From: Streptomyces olivochromogenes
Lineage (GTDB): Bacteria; Actinomycetota; Actinomycetes; Streptomycetales; Streptomycetaceae
Assembly: GCF_021538895.1 (NCBI RefSeq)
Contig: NZ_JADDRL010000030.1
Span: 1 to 64,000 of the forward strand
Direction: 5' to 3'
DNA length: 64,000 nt
Positions 19,700 through 27,742 of this stretch are shown piece by piece. The position numbers and the translations under genes were made by a program. The notes under the pieces are model-generated. The model made no database searches and was not told where the DNA came from. It was given only the letters and a program-made list of their open reading frames with translations. Position 1 is the first letter of the stretch. Each line of letters opens with the position of its first letter.

Positions 19700-20008
19700 A
19701 CCCGCTCACTCCAACCGTTCTGGATGCCCTCCGGACGGAGCGCAGGCATCACGCACACATACCACGGCTCCCCGATCGACTCGTACCGCCTTGCGAGGCC
19801 GCGAACAACACTCCACCGGTCAGACTCACCCAGACGGCCGTGAACCCGGCAGCCGATCGACATCGATGGCGTCCGTTGAAGGTCCTCGGCTGGTTCCGAC
19901 GCTGAGTCATCGCTCCAGGTCAGCGTGTCAGACACGTTGGCTGATTGGTTGTCCGGGGCGTCATCCAGTGAGACCAGCTCCCAGCTGTGCCTCAGTAACC
20001 GGGGCGGA
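19700..20008. other. intergenic, no gene seen
   Basis: Between the MauE fusion and the tandem-paralogue pair, all on the reverse strand. It contains the probable original start of the MauE gene at 19697-19699 just outside its left edge. No other gene or strong hairpin is visible. Confidence 0.4.
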
Positions 20009-20569
20009 CTACCCCTGGCGCCGGACCTCTGCCGGAGTGATGTCCCAGGAACTGTGCGCGAGCTCCCCTGGGTTGGAGAACGATGCCCAGCTCAAGACCG
20101 TATCTCCAGCGCGCTGCGCGCCCCGATCGAACCCGAAGTCGGACCAGCATAGGTCGTTCGTAGGGCAGTACCTCCAACTCAAGTCCCGCGCTACAGCGTG
20201 CGCCTCCATCTCCGCGTCAAGCTCTGACGGCACACGGCCGATCAGGCGGATCCCCTCACAAGTGACCTGAGGACCACGCAGCCCATCGACGAGCACGCAG
20301 GTCAAGCCCACGCCTTCGATGAAGTAGCAGTTCACGGCAGGTCGATGCTCGTCCGGCTCAGTCCTGCGGAACACGACTCGCCACTGCGCACGCTGCGGGT
20401 TCCAGCGCTCGATCTCGCGTTCCTCGGCAACAAAGCCATGCCCCGCCATGATCGTGACCGCTTCATGTCGATCGACCCCGAAGTTCAGCGGTCCAACCGT
20501 CTGGCGGGGAACGTATCCCCACTGCTCCCGGTCCGAGTCAGCGAGCACCGCCCAATAGTCCGTGTTCAC
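20009..20569 (-). CDS. hypothetical protein, tandem paralogue 2
   Basis: 186 residues from a GTG at 20569 (VNTDYWAVLADSDREQWGYV). Shared with the gene to its right are xDYWxVL at the start, VGPLNFGVDRHEA, the strand block CYFIEGVGLTCVLVDGLRGP, and QVTCEGIRLIGRVPSEL. The pair therefore arose by tandem duplication and diverged. No membrane segment or signal. The PLxFGM motif recurs in small actinomycete proteins, some near toxin genes, so an immunity or similar binding role is conceivable but not shown. No strong ribosome site precedes this GTG. Confidence 0.6.
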   Translation of the reverse strand: MNTDYWAVLADSDREQWGYVPRQTVGPLNFGVDRHEAVTIMAGHGFVAEEREIERWNPQRAQWRVVFRRTEPDEHRPAVNCYFIEGVGLTCVLVDGLRGPQVTCEGIRLIGRVPSELDAEMEAHAVARDLSWRYCPTNDLCWSDFGFDRGAQRAGDTVLSWASFSNPGELAHSSWDITPAEVRRQG

Positions 20570-20705
20570 CGCACCATGATCGCCCACACGACCCTGGCGA
20601 CACAATGCGACCGGCACCCGGGGGAAACGCTCTAGTCCGACTCCCTGCTCTCGCCTTTCGCCCCCAATCAAGACATCGTCTTACTTCGGAAGGGACCGCC
20701 GGCGC

Positions 20706-21275
20706 TCACCACTCGAAGGTCTTCCACTCCTGTTGGGGGATGCAACCCTCCGTGGTGTCCCCGCAACGGTCGGCCCATGCTTCGGCCACCATCACCGGAC
20801 GGCTCAGCACGAGATCGCCAGCCCGCTGAGCCCGAAGCACCAGACCAAGCTGCACCGAGCACGGATCGGCATGCTGCGAGTAATGCAGTTCCTTCTTGTG
20901 CGTCTTGAGGTACTCGATGAACAGATCCTCCACCCGTGATGGCACCTGCCCCACGAGTGCCAACCCGTCCAGGTTTACCTGCGGCCCACGCAGCGCGTTG
21001 ACGGCAATGCCTGCCAGGCCAATCGATTTGTTGTAATACACAGTTACAGCTGGCCCGAAAAACCTTGCATCAAGGCACTCCTCAAACCAAAAGTCAGCCC
21101 GCACCTCGTTCCCGGGAAAACCCGCCAGTAGACCGGTCTCCAGGACGCCATCAACTGCCGCCTCCGCCTGCTCGTGTGTCATGCCGAACTCCAGTGGCCC
21201 GACACGTTCGAACGGCGTGAACGCCCACGGGAGACGCTGCTCCTCCTCCAGCACACCCCAGACGTCCGTCACCAC
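20706..21275 (-). CDS. hypothetical protein, tandem paralogue 1
   Basis: 189 residues from a GTG at 21275 with GGAGG 6 nt upstream. Motifs VWGVLEEEQ, VGPLEFGMTHEQAEAAVDGV, VYYNKSIGLAGIAVNALRGP and LVGQVPSRVEDLF align with the following gene. It is soluble and mixed alpha/beta. This copy has the better ribosome site and is the first of the pair, with 136 bp between them. Function unknown. Confidence 0.65.
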   Translation of the reverse strand: MVTDVWGVLEEEQRLPWAFTPFERVGPLEFGMTHEQAEAAVDGVLETGLLAGFPGNEVRADFWFEECLDARFFGPAVTVYYNKSIGLAGIAVNALRGPQVNLDGLALVGQVPSRVEDLFIEYLKTHKKELHYSQHADPCSVQLGLVLRAQRAGDLVLSRPVMVAEAWADRCGDTTEGCIPQQEWKTFEW

Positions 21276-21549
21276 GATCAACCTCCGGTCAGTAGAGCGC
21301 CCCAAGCCTGGACAGCCAGCAGCGCGACGATACCGGGCCTGTTCGATTGGAGATGCAGCGGTGTCTCGGCGCATTCACCCCACCACAGCCGCCCCCGGAA
21401 GGCCAAGGCCGCGTCGTGGGCTGGCACGCGCTTCGCCGAGGAGCGCTATGCGTTCTGGTAGTGCGAGCGCGTCGCGCGGTGACGTCCGGGAGATAGCGAC
21501 CTCTTAGCCGCTGGGGACCTGTCTCATCCGCTCACACGGTCGGTTCGGC

Positions 21550-22185
21550 TTAGCGGACGCCTGCGTTGGTGATATCAAAGTGATCGGGATTGGTGCCGGC
21601 TGCTTTAGCAGCTCGCTCGATCTTCGCGCACTGGGCTTTCCAGAACACCGCGTCTCGCTGCGGAGTCGCGTATTCGGCTGTTATCCCTGTCGAGTCGTCG
21701 AGTTGCTCGCGCAGGATGTCGGCGTGTCCGGCGTGCCGACTGGTCTCGGTGAGCACGTGAACCAAGATGTTGAACAGCTTCACGTTGGGGCGTGGCCACC
21801 AGGGCACGCAGCCAGGAGCGTCGATGGCGAGGGTGGTGATCGTCGCGTCCGAGTGCTCCCATACTCGACGGTAACGGTCGACAATCTCCCTACGCGTCTC
21901 ATGCTCGGTCGCCCACATGTCGGCACCGGACTCCCCGGCGTCGTCCCACCGAGGCAGAGGTTCAGGGAAAGGCCGGTCGAAGACCTCGCCGAAGTACCTG
22001 GACTCCCAGATCGAGAGGTGCTTGACCAGGCCGAGAAGGTTGGTACCCGTCGAGGTCAGGGGGCGTCGGATGTCGTACTCGCCGAGCCCGTCGAGCTTCC
22101 AGAGCATCGCGTCGCGAATCACTCGCAGATCGTTGTGGAGGTACTCTTTCGCGAAATCATCGATCACGGGGCATGAGCCTGTCAT
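21550..22185 (-). CDS. DinB/DUF664 family protein
   Basis: 211 residues. NDLRVIRDAMLWKLDGLGEY, LGLVKHLSIWESRYFGEVF and VHVLTETSRHAGHADILREQ form the four-helix DinB-like pattern, with the three metal-ligand His residues of the DUF664 subfamily (KHLS, HVLTE, RHAGH). Actinomycete relatives are often mycothiol-dependent or of unknown reaction. An alternative GTG start lies six codons in (VIDDFAKEY). It is a single gene. Confidence 0.85.
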   Translation of the reverse strand: MTGSCPVIDDFAKEYLHNDLRVIRDAMLWKLDGLGEYDIRRPLTSTGTNLLGLVKHLSIWESRYFGEVFDRPFPEPLPRWDDAGESGADMWATEHETRREIVDRYRRVWEHSDATITTLAIDAPGCVPWWPRPNVKLFNILVHVLTETSRHAGHADILREQLDDSTGITAEYATPQRDAVFWKAQCAKIERAAKAAGTNPDHFDITNAGVR

Positions 22186-22322
22186 GCGCCGCCGACAGGC
22201 TCAACCTCCAACCGGCTCCACTGCCAGGCGGAACCGCCTGCCTGGGGCATGCCGCAGAGAGATGGTGTGTGAAGCATCAGCACTTCACGACACCACGAGT
22301 CCAGCCTCAGTAGTTCAGAGAA

Positions 22323-22371
22323 GACTTCTGGGTTATGAGCCCAGCGGGCTACCGAGCTGCTACACCCCGCG
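22323..22371 (-). pseudogene. 5' half of an initiator tRNA-Met (CAT)
   Basis: Read on the reverse strand from 22371, the sequence gives CGCGGGG (5' acceptor strand), TG, a D-arm AGCAGCTCGGTAGCCCGCT, and an anticodon stem-loop GGGCTCATAACCC with anticodon CAT flanked by the G-C pairs typical of initiator tRNA. It then leaves homology after CAGAAGTC: the T-arm and 3' acceptor strand are absent. It is a tRNA fragment, probably left by a recombination or integration event. Confidence 0.65.
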
Positions 22372-22457
22372 TCGGTAGCTCCACCCTAGGCAACCCCTTC
22401 CACGCGGCCAGCCGAATGTCCTCTGCAATGGACAGCCCGCCTGGCGCGGGGCCAGGT

Positions 22458-22813
22458 TCAGTTGGTGCAGGCATCCAGCATGGAGGACAGAGCCGACTTC
22501 TCCTCGTCGGTGGTGGTCAGAGGGTTGGAGAATTGCGCCAACGAGACAACCGCGCCCACACCACGGTGCGCTACGCGGGTTGACCACCTGGGACAACTCC
22601 CCCACCACTCCGTCAGCCCGGCGGTCACGGCACGCACGACACCGTTTCAGCGCCGAAGAAGACCCAGTTAGTGAAGTTGTACTGCCTCGCCGGGAAACCC
22701 CAGCCGCCGCTATACGTTCGATCCTGGTCCTCGGCGCTGACGATCTCCTTGACCTGGGCAAGCTGCCGGTCGTCGCACTCCAGCCAGCCTCTGATTCGGA
22801 CAAAAACGCCCAT
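22458..22813 (-). pseudogene. conserved small protein split by a frameshift
   Basis: From an ATG at 22813 the frame gives 62 residues (MGVFVRIRGWLECDDRQLAQ, then SGGWGFPARQYNFTNWVFFG) and stops at 22625. The next frame continues plausibly as VRAVTAGLTEWW and later NPLTTTDEEKSALSSMLDAC to a stop at 22458. The N-terminal block resembles a family of small Streptomyces proteins I have seen without known function. A single-base indel near 22635 would join the halves. If the short form is translated it lacks the C-terminal half. Confidence 0.5.
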
Positions 22814-23420
22814 GGCGATCGCTTTCCCGTGCCCTGGGCACTGTCCTGTTCCACGTCCACGATGATGGCAAATCGAACGATAGACGGAATGAGCTCGACC
22901 GCGCAAAGGGCTTGGCTGGCTCCAACATGCTGAGCACGTTCGTCCGTACTCGGCCGAGCACTTCAACGAGTACGCCGACAACCGCCCCAATAGCAGTTTG
23001 ATTTGGCTCCGTCGCCCTGGGGGACTCGGTCGGTTCGGTGGGCTCCGTGCTCGTGGCCGGCGCCGAGGCGGATGGCGGGGCGGTCGGTTCGCCGGCCCCC
23101 GCGACCGCCGACAACGACGAGGGGGCCGACGACCTCTTGGCCTTTGCAGTGGAGGCCGTTGGCATGGCGGAAGCGGACGGCGGCCGAGTGCCGGCCGCGG
23201 CAGACGCCGGGCCGGTGCCGAGTACGCCCGCGCACAGGCCGGGCGCCAGGGCCGGAACCCATCTGTACCTGGAACGCAACTGGGTGTCTCTCCATCTTGG
23301 AGGAGGCCGAACGATGAGCGGTACCGAACGCCTCGGAATCGCAAGCCAGTTTGACATGAAGATTAGTGGCATATGAGCCATCAGTTCCTGATATGGCATT
23401 AAATATCAGACAGGTAGGCG
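22814..23420. other. no certain gene; possible secreted low-complexity frame
   Basis: The reverse frame around 22930-23340 reads LAPGLCAGVLGTGPASAAAG followed by a Ser/Ala/Pro/Thr-rich stretch (SASAPATSTEPTEPTESP) and AIGAVVGVLVEVLG. It could be the signal and linker of a small secreted protein, but no clear start or ribosome site is visible and the tail runs into the neighbouring gene. I leave it unassigned. Confidence 0.3.
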
Positions 23421-24362
23421 ATGGACCGACTCCGTACAGCCGCGTGGACGGCACTCCCGCTCCTGCTGCCCCTCCTGGCGGCTGGGCCGGTCTCGGCCTC
23501 CGCGTCGGCACCGTCGCTGCCGTTCGGAAGTGTCCGATCGGTGCATCCCGGCGACGCACTGACGGTCGAGGCCAAAGAGGGTGAGGCCGGTTACGCCGAC
23601 ATCATCGAATCACCTGCGTTCATCGCAGCAGGGAAGCTGCGCATGATGAACCCGCTGCTGACCACCGCCGTCACCATCGCATGCGAAGCCCGGCCGGGCA
23701 CCTACACGGTCATCAAGAGGGGCGCCGGAGACCTGGGCCCGGACGAGCATCCCTTCCGCTGGGCGCGTGTACGTGTCGAACCGGCCGACGAGGCCGCGCG
23801 CAGCGCCTGTCGCGACAAGGTGACGAAGATGCCCTCGCCCAACCCGGAGGAACGCTGGGCTCCGGACGACACCTGGCCCCAGTCGGAGTGGGACGTGCGG
23901 CCCTTCCGGGCCGGCAGTCGCATAACGATCACACACAACTTCGACGAGGGAGCGGACGGGGACATCACCCTCACCTCCCGTGCGTTCACCGGCCGGCCCG
24001 TCCTGCGCGGCGACAAAGCCGTCCTGACCGCCACCACCGCCCTCAAGTGCGACGCCGCGCCCGGGCTCTACGTCGTCTACCGGCACGACGTGGACCAGTC
24101 CGGTCCTGACAAGGCGTGGGCCCGGCTGCGCATCGCCCCCGCCGCACGTGCGGCCGCCTGCTCCACGGAGGCGGCGGCGCACCCCTCCGGGACATCCCGT
24201 ACCGCGCTGGTGGCCTGGACCGCGGGCGGTGTACTCCTCGCCTCAGCAGCGGGTGCGGCGCTTCTCCTGCGGGCTCGCTCCCGCCGCCTGAAGTCCACCT
24301 GCGCAGGTGCTCTGCGCCACGACTCTCGACGACGGCGCGGGGACCGTCGCCCGAGCCGCTGA
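23421..24362 (+). CDS. secreted, C-terminally membrane-anchored hypothetical protein
   Basis: 313 residues. A signal peptide is clear (basic MDRLRTAAWT, hydrophobic ALPLLLPLLAAG, cleavage near VSASASA). The ectodomain holds two similar beta-rich units, each ending in a Cys-containing strand: IACEARPGTYTVIKR and KCDAAPGLYVVYRHDV. That suggests a duplicated Ig-like or adhesin-like fold. A C-terminal hydrophobic helix (VAWTAGGVLLASAAGAALLL) followed by Arg/Lys anchors it. No LPxTG is present. AGGTAGG lies just before the ATG. Confidence 0.75.
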   Translation: MDRLRTAAWTALPLLLPLLAAGPVSASASAPSLPFGSVRSVHPGDALTVEAKEGEAGYADIIESPAFIAAGKLRMMNPLLTTAVTIACEARPGTYTVIKRGAGDLGPDEHPFRWARVRVEPADEAARSACRDKVTKMPSPNPEERWAPDDTWPQSEWDVRPFRAGSRITITHNFDEGADGDITLTSRAFTGRPVLRGDKAVLTATTALKCDAAPGLYVVYRHDVDQSGPDKAWARLRIAPAARAAACSTEAAAHPSGTSRTALVAWTAGGVLLASAAGAALLLRARSRRLKSTCAGALRHDSRRRRGDRRPSR

Positions 24363-24407
24363 TGCGATCAGCGTTGTCGGTCGCTCGTTTTGTGTCAGAA
24401 GCCGGGG

Positions 24408-24600
24408 TCAGCCGATTTCGGTGACCTGCAGCGCCGTGGTCCAGTTGTTCTTGATCGCGCTGCGGACGGACGACAGGGTGTTGGTGCCGACGCAGACGGC
24501 GTTCTTCAGCTTTGTCTCCGCTCCGTCTTTGGAGTGGGCGGTCTGGGAGCCGGTGTAGGGCTCGGGCACGAGACCGGCGGAGCCTGGAGCCGATACGCCC
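24408..24600 (-). pseudogene. C-terminal coding scar, unknown family
   Basis: The reverse frame ends GTNTLSSVRSAIKNNWTTAL followed by QVTEIG and a stop; upstream it reads GLVPEPYTGSQTAHSKDGAE. It looks like the end of a real protein, but no start is present and the frame loses sense upstream of about 24600. The rest of 24363-24794 shows no gene. Confidence 0.35.
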
Positions 24601-24794
24601 CTGGAGATCACGCAAGGTCACCAGCAAGCTGGAGGTCAGCTCGTCGCGTCGCCCTTCGGCCGGGCTGGCTGTCCCTCTCCAAGAGGAGAGCCTGAGGTCC
24701 GTTGAAGAGCCGTGTACGAACTGGCCGTCAGGGAAACCTGATTGAGGGGAAGTTCACGCGCGGCTGTCGCCGCGGCGGCTGGGGGGAGCGGACG

Positions 24795-26507
24795 GTGGCT
24801 CGTGCTGTCGGGATCGACCTTGGTACGACGCATTCTGTGGTGAGTGTTCTCGAAGGTGGTGAACCGACCGTCATCACCAATGCGGAGGGTGACAGGTCCA
24901 CGCCCTCCGTCGTCGCCTTCACGAGGAACGATGAGGTGCTGGTCGGTGAGGCGGCCAAGCGGCAGGCGGTGACCAACACGGACCGCACCATCTGCTCGGT
25001 CAAGCGCCACATGGGCACCGGCTGGCAGGTAGGCATCGACGGCACGGACTTCACGCCGCAGCAGATCAGCGCGTTCATCCTGCAGAAGCTGAAGCGGGAC
25101 GCCGAGTCGTACCTGGGCGAGCTGGTCACCGATGCGGTGATCACCGTCCCGGCGTACTTCAGCCACTCCGAGCGGCAGGCCACCAAGGAGGCCGGCCAGA
25201 TCGCGGGGCTGAACGTCTTGCGCATCATCAGTGAGCCGACCTCCGCCGCTCTCGCCTACGGCTTGGACCGGGACGATGAGACAGTCATGGTGATCCACTT
25301 CGGTGGCGGCACCTTCGACGTGTCGCTGCTGGAGATCGGCGACGGCGTGGTGGAGGTGAAGGCCACCAGCGGCGACAACGCACTCGGCGGTGATGACTGG
25401 GACCAGTGCATCGTCGACCATCTGGTCAAGCGATTCGCCGACGACCACGGCGTCGATCTCGCCGAGGACAGGACAGCGCTTCGGCGCCTGCGCGAGGCCG
25501 CGCAGAGGGCGAAGGTCGAGCTCTCTTCGACCGCCGAGACCACGATCGACCTGCCCTATATCGCGGCTTCCGCCGAGGGCCCGCTGCACCTGGACGAGAG
25601 GCTCACCCGGGACGGGTTCCAGCAGCTCACGGTCGATTTACTCGAGCGCTGCAAGGCGCCGTTCCACCACGTCATCCAGGATGCCGGTATACCGCTCGCG
25701 GAGATCGACCACGTCGTCCTCGTCGGCGGCTCGACACGCATGCCTGCGGTCATCGAGCTGGTCGACGAACTGACCGGCGGCAAGGAGCGCCAACGCGTCC
25801 GTTCGGACGACCCGGTCGCCGTCGGCGCAGCCCTCCAGGCCGGTATCCTCAAGGGCGAGGTCAAGGGCGTCCTGCTGCTCGACGTCACCCCGCTGTCCCT
25901 CGGTATCGAGACCAAGGGCGGCATCATGACCAAGGTCATCGAGCGCAACACCACGATCCCGAGCAGGTGGTCCGAGATCTTCACGACGACACGGGACAAC
26001 CAGGCGGCGCTGGAGATCAAGGTCTACGAGGGCGAGCGCGAGCTCACGGCGAACAACAGGAAGATCGCCACGATCAAACTGACCGATCTGCCTCCGGCGA
26101 AGGCCAACGAGCCCGAGATCGAGGTCACCTTTGACATCGACGCCAACGGCATCATGCACGTGTCCGCCAAGGACCTGCGCACCGGCCAGGAGCAACGCGT
26201 TACGGTCACGGGTGGATCCGCCCTGCCAAAGGCCGACCTTGAGCGCATGGTGCGTGAGGCCGGGCGGTACGCGGAGCGGGAGCGTCAGCGCCGTAAATCC
26301 GCCGAGACGCGCGACCGAGCCCATCAACTCGTCTACGCCACCGAGAAGTTCATTCAGGACCACGCGGACACGGTGCCGGGCGACATCAAGACCGAGGCCG
26401 AGGCCGCGGTCAGAGAGGTCAAGGAAGCCCTCAAGAACGGGGACGACGCGGCCGTCCGCGAGGCCACCGAGAAAGCCACCATCACCGCGCAGAATCTCCA
26501 CCGTTGA
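24795..26507 (+). CDS. dnaK: divergent DnaK (Hsp70) homologue
   Basis: 570 residues, shorter than the usual 610-640. The start VARAVGIDLGTTHSVVSVLE is taken at the GTG at 24795 because the family begins here. The nucleotide-binding domain keeps IDLGTT, TVPAYFSHSERQATKEAG and LVGGSTRMPAV, and the substrate domain follows DVTPLSLGIETKGG. The phosphate-2 motif, normally DLGGGT, reads HFGGGT (His at residue 168), replacing the Asp corresponding to E. coli Asp194. The lid is truncated and ends ATITAQNLHR. Codon 282 is TTA (25638-25640), which suggests dependence on the bldA tRNA. No grpE, dnaJ or hspR gene adjoins, so it is an accessory copy. Confidence 0.88.
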   Translation: MARAVGIDLGTTHSVVSVLEGGEPTVITNAEGDRSTPSVVAFTRNDEVLVGEAAKRQAVTNTDRTICSVKRHMGTGWQVGIDGTDFTPQQISAFILQKLKRDAESYLGELVTDAVITVPAYFSHSERQATKEAGQIAGLNVLRIISEPTSAALAYGLDRDDETVMVIHFGGGTFDVSLLEIGDGVVEVKATSGDNALGGDDWDQCIVDHLVKRFADDHGVDLAEDRTALRRLREAAQRAKVELSSTAETTIDLPYIAASAEGPLHLDERLTRDGFQQLTVDLLERCKAPFHHVIQDAGIPLAEIDHVVLVGGSTRMPAVIELVDELTGGKERQRVRSDDPVAVGAALQAGILKGEVKGVLLLDVTPLSLGIETKGGIMTKVIERNTTIPSRWSEIFTTTRDNQAALEIKVYEGERELTANNRKIATIKLTDLPPAKANEPEIEVTFDIDANGIMHVSAKDLRTGQEQRVTVTGGSALPKADLERMVREAGRYAERERQRRKSAETRDRAHQLVYATEKFIQDHADTVPGDIKTEAEAAVREVKEALKNGDDAAVREATEKATITAQNLHR

Positions 26508-26859
26508 GGCACCACTGAGGTTGCGTGGACCATTGAGTGCTCCGCGCAACCCGTACCACCAACATCGTGCTCGTACGAGACCGACCGCTGCCATGGAGGC
26601 GGGGCGAGGAGCCTCGCGACGCCGACCAGCACTCAAGGTCCTGTCCACGAGTGATTGGAGCGGTGCTGGCAGGCGGTGGCTGTGTATCTCAGTGCGGGCT
26701 CTGGTCCACTTCTTGTGGTCGCGTACGCAGCGTGACTGCCGATCTTAGTAAGGGCGTCTCGGACGTGGTGCCGCCTCCGGACAATGAGCTGGGGCAGCGG
26801 ATGGCGCTGGACAACCTGACGGGGCTGGTGGAGGGGCCGGCTCTCTGAGTCGAGGCCGG
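26508..26859. other. intergenic with an ISL3-type terminal remnant
   Basis: At about 26696-26741 the sequence GGCTCTGGTCCACTTCTTGT and following bases closely match the end next to the ISL3 transposase scar at 34422. A short forward frame ending at 26848 (NELGQRMALDNLTGLVEGPA) may be another coding scar. No intact gene. Confidence 0.45.
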
Positions 26860-27186
26860 TCAGCGCGCGCCTTCAGCGTCGCCGTCGTGCTCCCGACCGT
26901 TCGAAGCCGCCTCCGGCCGGAAACCGTAGTGTTCCAGCCGCTTGCGCTCAAAGACGATGACGAGACCGACAAGCATGCCCAACACCAGTCCGAAGAGTAC
27001 GACCTGCCAGTCCAGCCGGCCGATGGTCAGCGCACACATGCCACCGGAGAACACCGCGCCTACGGCCCCGAAAGGCAACGGGTGCCGGACGGCCCGGATG
27101 CGGGCCTCAGTAGGTCGCGTGGCTCCGCCGGAGTACGCGTCGAGCGCCCAGAACATCCGCTGAGCCGACTCACCTTTCCCCCTCAC
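26860..27186 (-). CDS. small membrane protein, two helices
   Basis: 108 residues with two hydrophobic helices (PFGAVGAVFSGGMCALTIG and WQVVLFGLVLGMLVGLVIVF) and a basic/acidic C-terminal tail. The GTG at 27186 gives the longest product; an ATG ten codons in (MFWALDAYSGG) is equally possible. No family recognised. It is isolated between an IS remnant and IS630 debris. Confidence 0.55.
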   Translation of the reverse strand: MRGKGESAQRMFWALDAYSGGATRPTEARIRAVRHPLPFGAVGAVFSGGMCALTIGRLDWQVVLFGLVLGMLVGLVIVFERKRLEHYGFRPEAASNGREHDGDAEGAR

Positions 27187-27227
27187 GTCTCAGGACCACC
27201 AGTGTCGAACCCTGGGCCAGGGCGACC

Positions 27228-27668
27228 CTACCTCGCTGCCCCGGCCCCGGCACATCGGCTGCCGTCGGCTCCAGTCATCCCCTCATTGGTTGTCCCTGGT
27301 TGTGGACTCTTGTGGTCCGGTGACGCTCTGTCACGCCGACGGTCCACGGTCGACTGGTCCACACCCAGATCAGCTGCGACTTGCTTGTTCGTCACACCAC
27401 CGGCGCACCGCAGCACGATCTTCGCCCGCATTGCGAGGTACTGGGCAGTCTTCGGCCGGCCGATGGGGCCCTCGTCCTTAAGCCTCGCCATCCGCTCGGC
27501 GGCGAACCTCCCGCGTCACTTGCGGACCGACGTCCCCTCGGCGCATGCCAGGATGATTCGGGCCCGCTCAGCCGTTCGCAGGTCTGGCAGCCCCGCCCGG
27601 CCCACGAGTTCGACACGCTCTCCCTCGGAAGGAACAATGCTCACAGCAGCAGGACCACGGTGCGCCAT
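27228..27668 (-). pseudogene. mosaic IS630 transposase N-terminal remnant
   Basis: The frame starts MAHRGPAAVSIVPSEGERVE and RTAERARIILACAEGTSVRK, the N-terminus of IS630 transposases, then meets TGA where the family has a Trp (K-W-RGRFAAERM). After the stop the same frame continues RGRFAAERMARLKDEGPIGR and a second, partly homologous helix-turn-helix block, AMRAKIVLRCAGGVTNKQVA with DLGVDQSTVD. Two IS630 N-terminal halves appear joined and the catalytic DDE part is missing. Confidence 0.65.
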
Positions 27669-27742
27669 GAAAAGAAGGCAGTAACTAACCTTCAGGATTT
27701 CTGGCGCATCACACTGGCGACAACCTGAATGTGCGCCGCACC

